From assembly GCA_963678465.1 (NCBI GenBank), contig OY782858.1:3224001-3288000 (forward strand): DNA of 64,000 nucleotides, read 5' to 3'. This DNA is from Paludibacter sp963678465 (GTDB lineage Bacteria; Bacteroidota; Bacteroidia; Bacteroidales; Paludibacteraceae). The notes under the pieces are model-generated. The model was not told the DNA's origin. It made no database searches and saw only the letters and a program-made list of their open reading frames with translations. Made by a program: the position numbers and the translations under genes. Shown here in pieces: positions 9,416 to 19,019 of the stretch. The stretch's first letter is position 1; every line of letters begins with the position of its first letter.

Positions 9416-10105
9416 ATGATATCAGAATTTTACAAAAACAGAGACAAGCATTATGTAGCAGTTGACTGTATAATCATGGGATTTCAGGAAAACGAATTAA
9501 ATATCATGATTGCCAAACGACCATTTGAACCGATGAAGGGTGGTTGGTCGTTGATGGGTGGTTTTGTGAATGAGTTTGAAAGTGTGAATGAAGCAGCCAA
9601 AAGAGTAGTGAATGAGTTTACAGGTATCGACGATATTTACATGGAACAAGTGGGTGCTTATGGTGAAGTGGAGCGCGATTTGGAACGTGTAATCTCAATT
9701 GCTTATTACGCTTTGGTCGATTTTGAGAAGTTTGATACGTCTATAGCTCGTAAATACGATGCCCGATGGGTGAAATTTTCCCGCCTCCCCGAACTGATTT
9801 TTGACCATACCCTGATGGTAAAAGATACATTAAAATTATTGCAACGCAGAGCTGCTGTAAAACCAATAGGATTTAACTTGCTGGGAGATCAGTTCACGTT
9901 ACCTGCTTTGCAAAGTTTGTACGAGGCTATTTATCAAGAATCTATTGATAAACGGAACTTCAGGAAAAAGATATTAAGTATGGATGTGTTGGAAAAACTG
10001 GATGAAAAAGACAAGAGTTCATCTAAAAGAGGGGCATTCTATTATCAGTTCAATAAAGACAAATACGATCAGCTCATTCAACAGGGACTTCATTTTTCTC
10101 TTTGA
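9416..10105 (+). CDS. araR: AraR: Nudix-domain arabinose transcription regulator
   Basis: A 229-aa protein with an N-terminal Nudix domain (to about residue 145) and a C-terminal winged-helix domain (from about FNLLGDQFTLPALQSLYEAIY), the NrtR-like architecture. The Nudix box is degraded: the GGFVNEFES part is kept, but the catalytic REUxEE glutamates are replaced (KRVVNEF), so it should bind a ligand and not hydrolyse one. Known Bacteroides AraR proteins have this form, respond to L-arabinose and control arabinose genes. It heads the arabinose locus, with araD starting 86 bp downstream on the same strand. Confidence 0.9.
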   Translation: MISEFYKNRDKHYVAVDCIIMGFQENELNIMIAKRPFEPMKGGWSLMGGFVNEFESVNEAAKRVVNEFTGIDDIYMEQVGAYGEVERDLERVISIAYYALVDFEKFDTSIARKYDARWVKFSRLPELIFDHTLMVKDTLKLLQRRAAVKPIGFNLLGDQFTLPALQSLYEAIYQESIDKRNFRKKILSMDVLEKLDEKDKSSSKRGAFYYQFNKDKYDQLIQQGLHFSL

Positions 10106-10191
10106 TTTTTGTAGAGATTCCAGGTTGAAAGGCGACAAGCAGCACAGCGGGTAAGAAAATAAATATAGCAAACAAAATTGTAAATAAATAT

Positions 10192-10875
10192 ATGTTAGAA
10201 GCTTTAAAAGAAGAGGTATTCAAAGCAAATCTGGATTTGGTAAAGCACGGCCTTGTGATTTTTACATGGGGAAATGTGAGTGCAATTGATCGCAGCACCG
10301 GCCTGGTGGTGATCAAACCTTCGGGTGTATCGTACGAAGCCATGAAAGCCGAAGATATGGTAGTGGTGGATTTGGATGGAAAAGTGGTGGAAGGAAAGCT
10401 AAAACCATCGTCGGATACAGCCAGTCACCTTGTGTTTTACAAAGCATTTCCAAATATTGGAGGTGTTGTACATACGCACTCAACTTATGCAACAGCCTGG
10501 GCACAGGCAGGATGCGATATTCCGAACATAGGCACCACACATTCCGATTATTTTAGTGCAGCCATTCCTTGTACGCGCGATATGACGCAGGCCGAAGTGG
10601 AAGGTGAATATGAATTGGAAACCGGAAATGTAGTGGTTGAGCGATTCGAAGGATTAAATCCTGATTTTATTCCGGGAGTTTTGGTGAAAAATCATGGCCC
10701 TTTCTCGTGGGGAAAAGATGCGCATGATGCTGTGCATAATGCAGTGGTAATGGAGCAGGTGGCTAAAATGGCTTATATTGCCTACGGTGTCAATCCAAAT
10801 TTAACGATGAACGATCATTTAACAAAAAAACATTTTTATCGTAAACATGGACCAGATGCCTATTACGGTCAATAA
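10192..10875 (+). CDS. araD: L-ribulose-5-phosphate 4-epimerase
   Basis: A 227-aa class II aldolase-family epimerase, near the usual length of about 231 aa. It makes D-xylulose 5-phosphate from L-ribulose 5-phosphate in the cytoplasm, the last specific step of arabinose use. Visible features are the NVSAID and KPSG phosphate-binding segments, the zinc histidines in VVHTHSTYA (residues about 94 and 96), a third histidine in VKNHGPF, and the family-typical end RKHGPDAYYGQ. The frame starts with ATG at 10192. It lies between araR and the arabinofuranosidase gene in the same orientation. Confidence 0.96.
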   Translation: MLEALKEEVFKANLDLVKHGLVIFTWGNVSAIDRSTGLVVIKPSGVSYEAMKAEDMVVVDLDGKVVEGKLKPSSDTASHLVFYKAFPNIGGVVHTHSTYATAWAQAGCDIPNIGTTHSDYFSAAIPCTRDMTQAEVEGEYELETGNVVVERFEGLNPDFIPGVLVKNHGPFSWGKDAHDAVHNAVVMEQVAKMAYIAYGVNPNLTMNDHLTKKHFYRKHGPDAYYGQ

Positions 10876-10955
10876 TCATATTTTCTGATGCCTCCATTGG
10901 AGATATTTAAAAAATTCTCTTTCGATAATACTTTAATATTAAAAAGAAAAACACA

Positions 10956-12494
10956 ATGAAGAAATTACTTTTAGCAACATTTTTGATTGGGTTTGCTGCA
11001 TTGAGTGCACAAACGTCGACTTCGAAAATTACTATTCATGCCGATCAGGGCAAAAATGTAATCAATAAGGAAATTTATGGTCAATTTGCCGAACATTTGG
11101 GAACCTGTATCTACGAAGGTATCTGGGTGGGCGAAAACTCTCCGATTCCGAATACAAAAGGATATCGTAATGATGTGTTGAATGCACTCAAACAATTGAA
11201 AATTCCTGTGTTGCGCTGGCCGGGCGGATGCTTTGCCGACGAATATCACTGGATGGATGGCATTGGTCCCAAAGAAAAACGCGCTAAAATTGTGAACAAC
11301 AATTGGGGTGGTGTAGTGGAAGACAATAGCTTTGGTACAAATGAGTTTTTCAACCTCTGCGAATTGCTTGAAACCGAACCTTACCTCAGCGGAAACGTGG
11401 GAAGTGGCTCGGTAGAAGAAATGGCTAAATGGGTGGAATATATTACTTCGGCCGGTGATAGCCCAATGGCAAATCTTCGCCGCCAAAATGGTCGTGAAAA
11501 ACCATGGAAACTAAAATACCTGGGCGTTGGTAACGAAAGCTGGGGTTGTGGTGGAAATATGACTCCCGAGTATTACTCAGATCTTTATCGTCGATATTCA
11601 ACCTATTGTCGTGAATATGATGGCAATAAACTTTTCAAAATTGGTAGCGGTGCCAGCGACTACGATTATAATTGGACTGAGGTTTTGATGAAAAATGTAG
11701 GTGATCGTATGCAAGGAGTTTCGTTGCATTATTACACAGTGAAAGGTTGGACCGGAAGCAAGGGCTCGGCAACTCAATTCAGCAAGGATGAGTTTTTATG
11801 GACAATGGATAAATGCCTTGAAATAGAAGATGTTGTTAAAAAACACATTGCTATTATGGACAAATACGATCCGAATAACAAAGTGGCTTTGATGGTGGAC
11901 GAATGGGGAACCTGGTGGGATCAGGAGCCGGGTTCAACTTCAGCTCTTTATCAGCAAAATACCATGCGCGATGCTTTTGTGGCTGCATTGACTTTGAATA
12001 TTTTCAATAAATATACTGAGCGTGTAAAAATGACAAACATTGCACAGGTAGTAAACGTATTGCAGGCAATGATTCTGACAAACGGATCAAAAATGGTGTT
12101 GACGCCGACTTATCATGTATTCGAAATGTACAAAGTACACATGGATGCTATTAATTTACCTATCGATTTACAGTGTGATTCATTGGTGGCAAACAACAGA
12201 AAATTTGCAGCTGTAAGTGTTTCGGCATCTAAAAATTCAAAAGGCCAAATCAATGTAACACTTGCTAATGTTGATCCTGACAAAGAGAAAACAATTGAAA
12301 TTGATTTAGGTAATACAAAAGTTTCGAAAGTAGCAGGAAGAATACTGACAGCTAAAACCACTGATGCACATAATACTTTCGATAACCCGAATGTAGTAGC
12401 TCCTGCAGTTTTCAAAAATGCTAAGGTTACTAAAAAGGGCTTATCTGTAACTGTTCCGGCAAAGGCAATTATTTCATTGGAAGTTAACCCCTAA
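10956..12494 (+). CDS. Secreted GH51 alpha-L-arabinofuranosidase
   Basis: A 512-aa GH51 enzyme with a cleavable signal peptide (LIGFAALSAQ). The catalytic domain shows IYGQFAEHLGTCIYEGIW, the RWPGG segment, the acid/base glutamate in GVGNESWGCGG, the HYYT segment, and the nucleophile glutamate in VDEWGTWW. A C-terminal beta domain follows. It cleaves terminal arabinofuranosyl residues from arabinan or arabinoxylan fragments, here probably in the periplasm, and feeds the isomerase and kinase encoded next. It sits 80 bp after araD. The start is well placed by the signal peptide. Confidence 0.95.
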   Translation: MKKLLLATFLIGFAALSAQTSTSKITIHADQGKNVINKEIYGQFAEHLGTCIYEGIWVGENSPIPNTKGYRNDVLNALKQLKIPVLRWPGGCFADEYHWMDGIGPKEKRAKIVNNNWGGVVEDNSFGTNEFFNLCELLETEPYLSGNVGSGSVEEMAKWVEYITSAGDSPMANLRRQNGREKPWKLKYLGVGNESWGCGGNMTPEYYSDLYRRYSTYCREYDGNKLFKIGSGASDYDYNWTEVLMKNVGDRMQGVSLHYYTVKGWTGSKGSATQFSKDEFLWTMDKCLEIEDVVKKHIAIMDKYDPNNKVALMVDEWGTWWDQEPGSTSALYQQNTMRDAFVAALTLNIFNKYTERVKMTNIAQVVNVLQAMILTNGSKMVLTPTYHVFEMYKVHMDAINLPIDLQCDSLVANNRKFAAVSVSASKNSKGQINVTLANVDPDKEKTIEIDLGNTKVSKVAGRILTAKTTDAHNTFDNPNVVAPAVFKNAKVTKKGLSVTVPAKAIISLEVNP

Positions 12495-12683
12495 CCCCTA
12501 AAGGGGAATTATGCAAGTCCGTCTTCATATTCCATTTTAGGTTGAAAGTGAAATAAAAACTAAAACTAACAACTCATATCCTCCGTCAGCTGACGGACTA
12601 GGGGTAATAAACAAAAAACAATAAATAACACTAACTTCTCTGACTCCCCTATAGGGGTTGGGGGTAAATAAAATAAAAAGATC
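12495..12683. repeat. Intergenic G/C-tract repeats between GH51 gene and araA
   Basis: Two related segments built on CCCCTAAAGGGG (about 12496-12511) and CCCCTATAGGGG with a trailing TTGGGGG (12646-12665), plus a perfect palindrome CCGTCAGCTGACGG at 12583-12596. Similar CCCCTTTAG-TTGGGGGGCAGATA segments occur at 42841-42868 and, interrupted, at 46453-46506, always just upstream of a gene. Confidence 0.6.
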
Positions 12684-14186
12684 ATGGATTATAAAAATTT
12701 AGAAGTATGGTTCATTACCGGAGCCCAATTGCTTTATGGTGGTGATGCAGTTGTAAAAGTAGACGCACACTCAAACGAAATGGTAGCAGGATTAAATGCC
12801 TCAGGCAATCTTCCTGTAAAAGTTGTTTATAAAGGAACAGCAAATTCTTCTTCAGAAATATCTGAAATTATGCGTGCAGCTAACGGCGACACTAAATGTG
12901 TTGGTATGATTACCTGGATGCACACTTTCTCTCCTGCAAAAATGTGGATTCACGGTTTGATGGATTACAAAAAACCATTGTTGCACCTTCATACTCAATT
13001 TAACGAGCAAATTCCCTGGTCGGAAATTGATATGGACTATATGAACCTGAACCAATCTGCTCATGGCGACCGTGAATTCGGTTTTATTACTTCACGTTTG
13101 CGCAAACCTCGTAAGGTGGTAGTAGGTTTCTGGAAAGATAAATCAACGCACGATAAAATCTCAGGTTGGATGCGCGTTTGTGCTGCATGGGCTGATGCTC
13201 AGGGCATGCAAATCATTCGTTTCGGTGACAACATGAACAACGTGGCTGTAACTGATGGTGATAAAGTAGAAGCAGAAATCCGTTTGGGTTACCACGTGGA
13301 TAATGCACCTATCGCTAAATTGGTACCTTACGTTGAAGCTGTTACCGAAGCTGAAATCGATGCATTGGTTGCTGAATACGAAAAGCTATACGATTTTGCT
13401 GATGACTGTAAGAAAGGTGCTGAAAAACACATTTCTGTACGTCAGGCAGCTGCTCAGGAAATTGGCCTTCGTCGTTTCTTACAGGAAAAAAATGCCACTG
13501 CTTTCACTACCAGCTTCAACGAATTGGAAGGAATGTCTCAATTGATGGGATTTGCTTCTCAACGTTTGATGGCCGAAGGTTTTGGATTCGGTGCCGAAGG
13601 TGACTGGAAAACTGCTGCTCTTACCCGTACTATGTGGGTTATGGCTCAGGGATTACCTGGTGGATGTTCATTCCTCGAAGATTATGTATTGAACTTTGAT
13701 GGTGCTAATAGCTCTATTCTTCAATCACACATGTTGGAAATCAACCCTGAAATTGCAAAAGCAAAACCACGTATCGAAGTTCATTTCTTAGGAATTGGTG
13801 ATGCAGGTGTTTGTGCACGTTTGGTATTCCAGGCTCACGAAGGTGACGGAGTTGCAGCAACAATTGTTGACATGGGAAATCGTTTCCGCATGATTGTAAA
13901 CGAAGTGAAAGTGATTGAACCTAAGGCATTGCCTAAATTACCTGTAGCTTGTGCATTGTGGATTCCACAGCCAAATCTTGAAGTAGGTGCAGGTGCATGG
14001 ATAACAGCAGGTGGTACTCACCACTCAAGCTTCTCTTTCTCTATCACTACCGAGATGTTGGAAGACTATGCAGAAATCGCTGATTTGGAAATGTTGATTA
14101 TCGACAAAGATACCAACATTCGTCAGTTCAAACAGGATATTCGTAACAACGAAGTGTATTACATGTTGAACAAAGCACTTAGATAA
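12684..14186 (+). CDS. araA: L-arabinose isomerase
   Basis: A 500-aa protein, the usual length, running from EVWFITGAQLLYGG to the C-terminus without breaks. It converts L-arabinose to L-ribulose in the cytoplasm with a divalent metal. Landmarks are THSPAKMWI-like HTFSPAKMWI, HLHTQFN, MDYMNLNQSAHGDREFGF, the active-site glutamate segments FGAEGDWKTAALTR and SFLEDYVLNF, and GTHHSSFS carrying a metal-binding histidine. It follows the GH51 gene by 189 bp and precedes araB by 95 bp on the same strand. Confidence 0.97.
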   Translation: MDYKNLEVWFITGAQLLYGGDAVVKVDAHSNEMVAGLNASGNLPVKVVYKGTANSSSEISEIMRAANGDTKCVGMITWMHTFSPAKMWIHGLMDYKKPLLHLHTQFNEQIPWSEIDMDYMNLNQSAHGDREFGFITSRLRKPRKVVVGFWKDKSTHDKISGWMRVCAAWADAQGMQIIRFGDNMNNVAVTDGDKVEAEIRLGYHVDNAPIAKLVPYVEAVTEAEIDALVAEYEKLYDFADDCKKGAEKHISVRQAAAQEIGLRRFLQEKNATAFTTSFNELEGMSQLMGFASQRLMAEGFGFGAEGDWKTAALTRTMWVMAQGLPGGCSFLEDYVLNFDGANSSILQSHMLEINPEIAKAKPRIEVHFLGIGDAGVCARLVFQAHEGDGVAATIVDMGNRFRMIVNEVKVIEPKALPKLPVACALWIPQPNLEVGAGAWITAGGTHHSSFSFSITTEMLEDYAEIADLEMLIIDKDTNIRQFKQDIRNNEVYYMLNKALR

Positions 14187-14212
14187 ACATAGTCCCAAGT
14201 CTAAGGTCTCAA

Positions 14213-14247
14213 GTCAAAAGTCTTTGCCACAAACAAAGACTTTTGAC
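14213..14247. repeat. Perfect hairpin between araA and araB
   Basis: GTCAAAAGTCTTTG at 14213-14226 and its exact complement at 14234-14247 enclose a 7-nt loop. More copies of GACTTTTGAC-type words follow to 14266. It has no T-run directly after it, so processing or partial attenuation is as likely as termination. The same word type fills 42750-42812. Confidence 0.6.
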
Positions 14248-14281
14248 CTTTGACTTTTGACCATTGACAAAAAATAAAAAT

Positions 14282-15949
14282 ATGAAATACGTTATAGGTT
14301 TAGATTATGGAAGCGATTCTTGTCGTGCAGTTGTTGTAAACGCTGCCACAGGTGAGGAAATGGCTTCAGCAGTAAAATACTATCCACGTTGGATGGAAGG
14401 AAAATACTGTGTCCCAACAGCCAATCAATATCGTCAGCACCCGCTTGATTATATCGAAGGATTGGAATATACGGTAAAAACTGCCTTGTCGAAATGTCCT
14501 GAAGGAACTGCTGAAAAAGTAGTTGGTATTGCATTTGACACCACCGGAAGTACTCCGGTGTTTACCGACAAAAACGGTACACCACTTTCATTATTACCTG
14601 AATTTGCGGAAAACCCAAACGCTATGTTCGTTTTGTGGAAAGACCATACTGCTATCAAAGAAGCTCAGGAAATTAATGACTTAGCATCGAAATGGGACAT
14701 CGACTATACTTCTTATGAAGGAGGTATCTATTCTTCGGAATGGTTTTGGGCAAAAGCGTTGCACGTGCTTCGTGTTGATGAAAAAGTACGCAATGCTGCT
14801 TATTCTATCGTAGAACATTGCGACTGGTTGCCGGGCTTGATTACCGACAAAACAGATCCATCTATCATTTGCCGTAGCCGTTGTGCTTCGGGTCACAAAG
14901 CCATGTGGCTGGAAAAATGGGGTGGTTTACCTTCAGAACAATTCCTGACAGCGCTTGATCCTTTATTAGCAGGTTACAGACAACGTCTTTACACCGACAC
15001 TTGTCCAAGCGACAAAAAAGTGGGTTATTTGACCGAAGAATGGGCGGCCCGTTTGGGCTTAACTACCAATGTAGCTGTTGCTGTAGGTGCATTCGACTGT
15101 CACATGGGTGCTGTAGGTGCCGAAGTTAAACCGGGTGCTTTAGTACGCGTTATCGGAACTTCTACCTGCGACATTATGGTGGCCAGTTACGAAGAAATGG
15201 GTCATAAACTTATTCCCGGTATTTGCGGACAAGTTGATGGTTCGGTTATCCCCGGTATGATTGGATTGGAAGCTGGCCAATCGGCTTTTGGAGATGTATA
15301 TGCATGGTTCAAAAACGTTTTAGCATGGCCTATTGAAAACATCTTGGCTAAAAGCACCTTGATTGATGCTGAAACCAAACAAAAACTGATCGAAGAATCG
15401 TTGGATCAAATTATTCCCGCACTTTCTGTTGAGGCAGCAAAAGTTCCGGTTTCGGAATCAACTGTTTTGGCTACCGACTGGATGAATGGTCGTCGTACTC
15501 CCGACGCTAATCAAATGGTAAAAGGCACCATCACCGGAATAAATTTAGGAAGCTCTGCTCCACTTATTTTCCGCGCATTGGTGGAAGCCACTGCTTACGG
15601 TTCGAAAGCCATTGTTGATCGCTTTATCGAAAATGGTATTGAGATTAAAGAAATCATCGGTATCGGTGGTATTGCTTTGAAATCACCTTTCGTAATGCAA
15701 ACGCTGGCCGACGTATTGAACATGCCTATTAAAGTGGCGAAAGCCGAACAGGCTTGTGCATTTGGAACTTCTATGTTTGCAGCTGTTGTGGCAGGTGTTT
15801 ACGACAAAGTAGAAGATGCTCAGGCGGCTATGGGTATGGGATTTGCTTCTGAATATTTCCCTAACAAAGAAAATGTAGAATTGTACAAGGAATTGTATAA
15901 AAACTATATAAAACTGGGAGAATTCACCGAAAAAGAATTATTTAGCTAA
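14282..15949 (+). CDS. araB: Ribulokinase
   Basis: A 555-aa FGGY-family carbohydrate kinase that phosphorylates L-ribulose with ATP to L-ribulose 5-phosphate. The N-terminal ATPase fold begins GLDYGSDSCRAVVVN. The AFDTTGSTP segment and the TSTCDIMVA and IGGIALKSPFVMQTLADVL segments of the second fold are present, with a FGGY-like ATAYGSKAIVDRF. Length fits the AraB subgroup. I use ATG 14282 (MKYVIGLDYG). A TTG at 14264 is in frame, but the conserved N-terminus begins at the ATG. Confidence 0.96.
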   Translation: MKYVIGLDYGSDSCRAVVVNAATGEEMASAVKYYPRWMEGKYCVPTANQYRQHPLDYIEGLEYTVKTALSKCPEGTAEKVVGIAFDTTGSTPVFTDKNGTPLSLLPEFAENPNAMFVLWKDHTAIKEAQEINDLASKWDIDYTSYEGGIYSSEWFWAKALHVLRVDEKVRNAAYSIVEHCDWLPGLITDKTDPSIICRSRCASGHKAMWLEKWGGLPSEQFLTALDPLLAGYRQRLYTDTCPSDKKVGYLTEEWAARLGLTTNVAVAVGAFDCHMGAVGAEVKPGALVRVIGTSTCDIMVASYEEMGHKLIPGICGQVDGSVIPGMIGLEAGQSAFGDVYAWFKNVLAWPIENILAKSTLIDAETKQKLIEESLDQIIPALSVEAAKVPVSESTVLATDWMNGRRTPDANQMVKGTITGINLGSSAPLIFRALVEATAYGSKAIVDRFIENGIEIKEIIGIGGIALKSPFVMQTLADVLNMPIKVAKAEQACAFGTSMFAAVVAGVYDKVEDAQAAMGMGFASEYFPNKENVELYKELYKNYIKLGEFTEKELFS

Positions 15950-15955
15950 TAATAA

Positions 15956-16008
15956 AAACGTCCTCTTGTCCCTGAAAACTAAACAGGTTTTTTCGGGGGG
16001 GGACGTTT
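15956..16008 (+). terminator. Hairpin between araB and galM
   Basis: AAACGTCC (15956-15963) pairs with GGACGTTT (16001-16008); an inner CCTG/CAGG stem lies inside. There is a G-run but no good T-run, so it may be a weak terminator or an mRNA-stabilising hairpin. Confidence 0.45.
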
Positions 16009-16037
16009 CAACCTTTTATCAATAAAAATGTAAGAAT

Positions 16038-17174
16038 ATGAAAAAGAAACTATTATGCTTTTCATTCATTATGCTTGTTATTTTCGGGTGCAAAAGCAAT
16101 GATGAAAAAACACTTTCGGGTTTGGATAAAGCCAAATTTCAGACCGTGGTAAATGGTGATTCAACCAATTTGTATGTACTTAAAAATGCCGCTGGTGCAG
16201 AAGTTTGCCTTACTAACTATGGCGGACGCATCGTTTCTGTTATGGTTCCTGACAAAGCCGGGAAAATGCAGGATGTGGTGCTCGGATTCGATAGTATATC
16301 CGACTACATCAATGTGCCAAGTGATTTTGGAGCTACCATCGGACGTTATGCAAACCGTATCAACCAGGGTAGAATTATTATCGATGGAGACACTATTCAG
16401 CTGCCTAAGAATAACTTCGGCCATTGTTTGCATGGTGGACCAAGAGGATGGCAGTATCAGGTTTTCCAAACGGTAAATCAGATTGACGCTACTACTATTG
16501 AAATGACGCGTTTCTCTCCTGATGGAGATCAAAACTTCCCCGGCAATGTAACGGCTAAAGTGACTTTCAAACTTACTGACGATAACGCCATCGACATGAG
16601 TTTTGAAGCGACTACCGATCAGAAAACGGTAATCAATATGTGTAATCACTCTTATTTCAACCTCTCGGGTGATGCTAACAACCTTATTACAGACAACTTG
16701 CTCTATGTGAATGCTGATAGATATACTCCTGTAGACAGAACATACATGACTACCGGTGCCATTGATTCGGTGAATAATACGCCAATGGATTTTCGTACAA
16801 TGAAACCCATCGGACAAGATATTGATAAATTTGATTTTCAACAATTGAAATTTGGAAATGGATACGACCATAACTGGGTGCTAAATACAGCAGGTGACGT
16901 TACAAAACTGGCCGCTAAAGTAAGTTCTCCAATCAGCGGTATCACACTCGAAGTGTATACCAATGAGCCTGGTATTCAGGTGTACAGCGGAAACTTCCTG
17001 GATGGAAAGACTAAGGGAAAAAAAGGAATCATTTATAAAAAACGTGCAGGTGTTTGTCTTGAAACTCAACACTATCCTGATAGCCCAAACAAACCGGATT
17101 GGCCTTCGGTAATTCTTGAGCCGGGTAAAGTCTACAACAGCAGATGCATCTACAAATTTGTAGTTGAAAAATAA
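16038..17174 (+). CDS. galM: Aldose 1-epimerase (mutarotase), lipoprotein
   Basis: A 378-aa GalM-family mutarotase carrying a lipoprotein signal (LVIFGCKSND), so it is likely membrane-anchored in the periplasm or on the surface. GalM landmarks are TNYGGRIVSVMVPDKAG, GATIGRYANRI, the substrate-binding and catalytic histidine in MCNHSYFNL, GYDHNW, and the catalytic glutamate in CLETQHYPDSPN. It interconverts alpha and beta anomers of aldoses. Lying between araB and the symporter, it should supply the anomer taken up or used by the arabinose pathway; that specificity is inferred from position. Confidence 0.93.
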   Translation: MKKKLLCFSFIMLVIFGCKSNDEKTLSGLDKAKFQTVVNGDSTNLYVLKNAAGAEVCLTNYGGRIVSVMVPDKAGKMQDVVLGFDSISDYINVPSDFGATIGRYANRINQGRIIIDGDTIQLPKNNFGHCLHGGPRGWQYQVFQTVNQIDATTIEMTRFSPDGDQNFPGNVTAKVTFKLTDDNAIDMSFEATTDQKTVINMCNHSYFNLSGDANNLITDNLLYVNADRYTPVDRTYMTTGAIDSVNNTPMDFRTMKPIGQDIDKFDFQQLKFGNGYDHNWVLNTAGDVTKLAAKVSSPISGITLEVYTNEPGIQVYSGNFLDGKTKGKKGIIYKKRAGVCLETQHYPDSPNKPDWPSVILEPGKVYNSRCIYKFVVEK

Positions 17175-17199
17175 TGTCAAAACAAAAAATATTTAAATT

Positions 17200-18945
17200 A
17201 TGAATTGGAATTCTCAAGAGTTTATTTGGCTCGACTGGTTGATCATTGTAGTTGGAATTTTGGCAGTAACGTGGGCCGTATGGCGTTCGGTACAAAAAGA
17301 CAAGCGTTTGCAACAAGGCGCCAATAGCGAAGACTATCTGTTCGGGAAAGGAGAACCATGGTATATTATTGGTGCGGCTATCTTTGCGGCTAATATCGGT
17401 TCCGAGCATCTTGTTGGTCTTGCCGGTACGGGTGCAAAAGCAGGTGTAGGTATGGCGCACTGGGAAATGCAGGGCTGGATGATCCTTATTCTGGGTTGGC
17501 TTTTTGTGCCATTTTATCAGCTTATGAACAATAAGTTAGGTAAAATTATTACAATGCCTGACTTTCTTAAAAACCGTTATACGCCACGTACAGGTTCATG
17601 GTTGTCGATTATCACACTGATAGCTTACGTACTTACCAAAGTAAGTGTAACAGCATTTACAGGTGGTATTTTTATGGAAAGTCTTTTGGGCTTGCCTTTC
17701 TGGTACGGTGCTATTGGTTTGATCGTATTAACAGGTATATTCACTGTTTTGGGCGGCATGAAAGGTGTAATGACTTTGTCGGCCATTCAGACTCCTATTC
17801 TTATCATTGGTTCGTTCCTTGTATTGTTCCTTGGTTTATCGGCACTCGGAGGGGGCAGTATTGGCGATGGCTGGACTGCTATGATCGAATACTCTAAAAC
17901 ACTGAATGTAGGAGCCGATGGTGTTGCCTACGGTACAAACCATATGTTCCATTTAGAAACCGGTGACCCGCTTTACGATGATTATCCGGGCTTTTGGGTA
18001 TTTATCGGTGCTTCAATTATCGGTTTTTGGTATTGGGCTACCGATCAACATATTGTTCAACGTGTACTCGGACAAACTAAAGGAGAATCGAACGATGTAG
18101 TAATGAAACGTGCGCGCAGAGGAACTATCGCTGCCGGTTATTTCAAATTATTACCTGTATTTATGTTCCTGATTCCCGGTATGGTGGCTGCGGCATTAGC
18201 AGCACGTCCCGACAGTGGTTTTACTTTGGACAATCCGGATACCGCTTTTGGCGCCATGGTTAAGTTTGTGTTACCCGCCGGTGTGAAAGGAATTGTTACA
18301 ATTGGTTTTATCTCGGCTCTTGTAGCTTCGTTGGCTGCATTCTTCAACTCTTGTGCTACCTTGTTTACAGAGGACTTTTATAAACCAATGTTCAAAGGTA
18401 AGACTGAGGAAACTTACGTGTTAGTAGGTCGAATTGCAACAGTTGTGGTAGTTGTACTTGGTATCGTTTGGATACCTGTAATGATGAGTCTCGGTAGTCT
18501 TTATTCTTATCTGCAAGGTATCCAATCGCTGCTTGCACCTGCTATGGTGGCCGTATTCGTGATGGGTATTTTCTCTAAAAAGATTACACCTAAAGCCGGA
18601 GAGTATGGTTTAATCATTGGTTTCCTTATTGGTATGGTACGTTTGCTCACCAATATCTTCACAAATACAGGAAAAGATATAATGACTGGTTGGGGTTGGG
18701 AATCCACCGCCTGGTTCTGGCAAACCAACTGGCTCATCTTTGAGATATGGTTGCTTGCGTTTATTATGTTGTTTATGGTGTTGGTGTCATTCTTCACTAA
18801 AAAACCAACTGCTCAACAGATTGAATTCATCACCTTTACCGGTGATTACAAGGCAATGATAAGAAATAGCTGGAACAAATGGGATGTTATTGCCTCTTTA
18901 GGCGTAGTTGTTCTGTGTGCTTTGTTCTATTGGTATTTCTGGTAA
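17200..18945 (+). CDS. Sodium/sugar symporter (SSS family), probable arabinose importer
   Basis: A 581-aa polytopic inner-membrane protein of the solute:sodium symporter family (SGLT subgroup), with about 14 hydrophobic segments. Visible motifs are ANIGSEHLVGLAGTGA in the first helices, GTRTGS-like TPRTGSWLSIITL, a WYWATDQHIVQRVLG segment typical of SGLT sugar transporters, and ALVASLAAFFNSCATLFTEDFY for the sodium site region. It begins 25 bp after galM and ends the arabinose locus before a terminator. Arabinose as substrate is inferred from context. Confidence 0.9.
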   Translation: MNWNSQEFIWLDWLIIVVGILAVTWAVWRSVQKDKRLQQGANSEDYLFGKGEPWYIIGAAIFAANIGSEHLVGLAGTGAKAGVGMAHWEMQGWMILILGWLFVPFYQLMNNKLGKIITMPDFLKNRYTPRTGSWLSIITLIAYVLTKVSVTAFTGGIFMESLLGLPFWYGAIGLIVLTGIFTVLGGMKGVMTLSAIQTPILIIGSFLVLFLGLSALGGGSIGDGWTAMIEYSKTLNVGADGVAYGTNHMFHLETGDPLYDDYPGFWVFIGASIIGFWYWATDQHIVQRVLGQTKGESNDVVMKRARRGTIAAGYFKLLPVFMFLIPGMVAAALAARPDSGFTLDNPDTAFGAMVKFVLPAGVKGIVTIGFISALVASLAAFFNSCATLFTEDFYKPMFKGKTEETYVLVGRIATVVVVVLGIVWIPVMMSLGSLYSYLQGIQSLLAPAMVAVFVMGIFSKKITPKAGEYGLIIGFLIGMVRLLTNIFTNTGKDIMTGWGWESTAWFWQTNWLIFEIWLLAFIMLFMVLVSFFTKKPTAQQIEFITFTGDYKAMIRNSWNKWDVIASLGVVVLCALFYWYFW

Positions 18946-18970
18946 TAAGTGTTATATGTGAACAGTGAAA

Positions 18971-19008
18971 AAAAGACTGATGAGATTTTCTTCATCAGTC
19001 TTTTTTTT
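18971..19008 (+). terminator. Terminator of the arabinose locus
   Basis: A 13-bp perfect stem (18971-18983 with 18992-19004) and an 8-nt loop followed by T residues. It separates the symporter gene from the convergent marC gene and can also act from the minus strand because of the A-run before it. Confidence 0.85.
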
Positions 19009-19019
19009 GTAAATGTATT

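Noticed and set aside
12583..12596. CCGTCAGCTGACGG palindrome as AraR operator
   Set aside because: A perfect palindrome, but it occurs once and sits in repeat DNA; no second matching site was seen near araR or araD, so the claim would be unsupported.
16161..16871. Long minus-strand frame (236 aa) opposite galM
   Set aside because: It is fully antisense to a well-conserved enzyme gene and has no recognisable domain or motif; a shadow frame.
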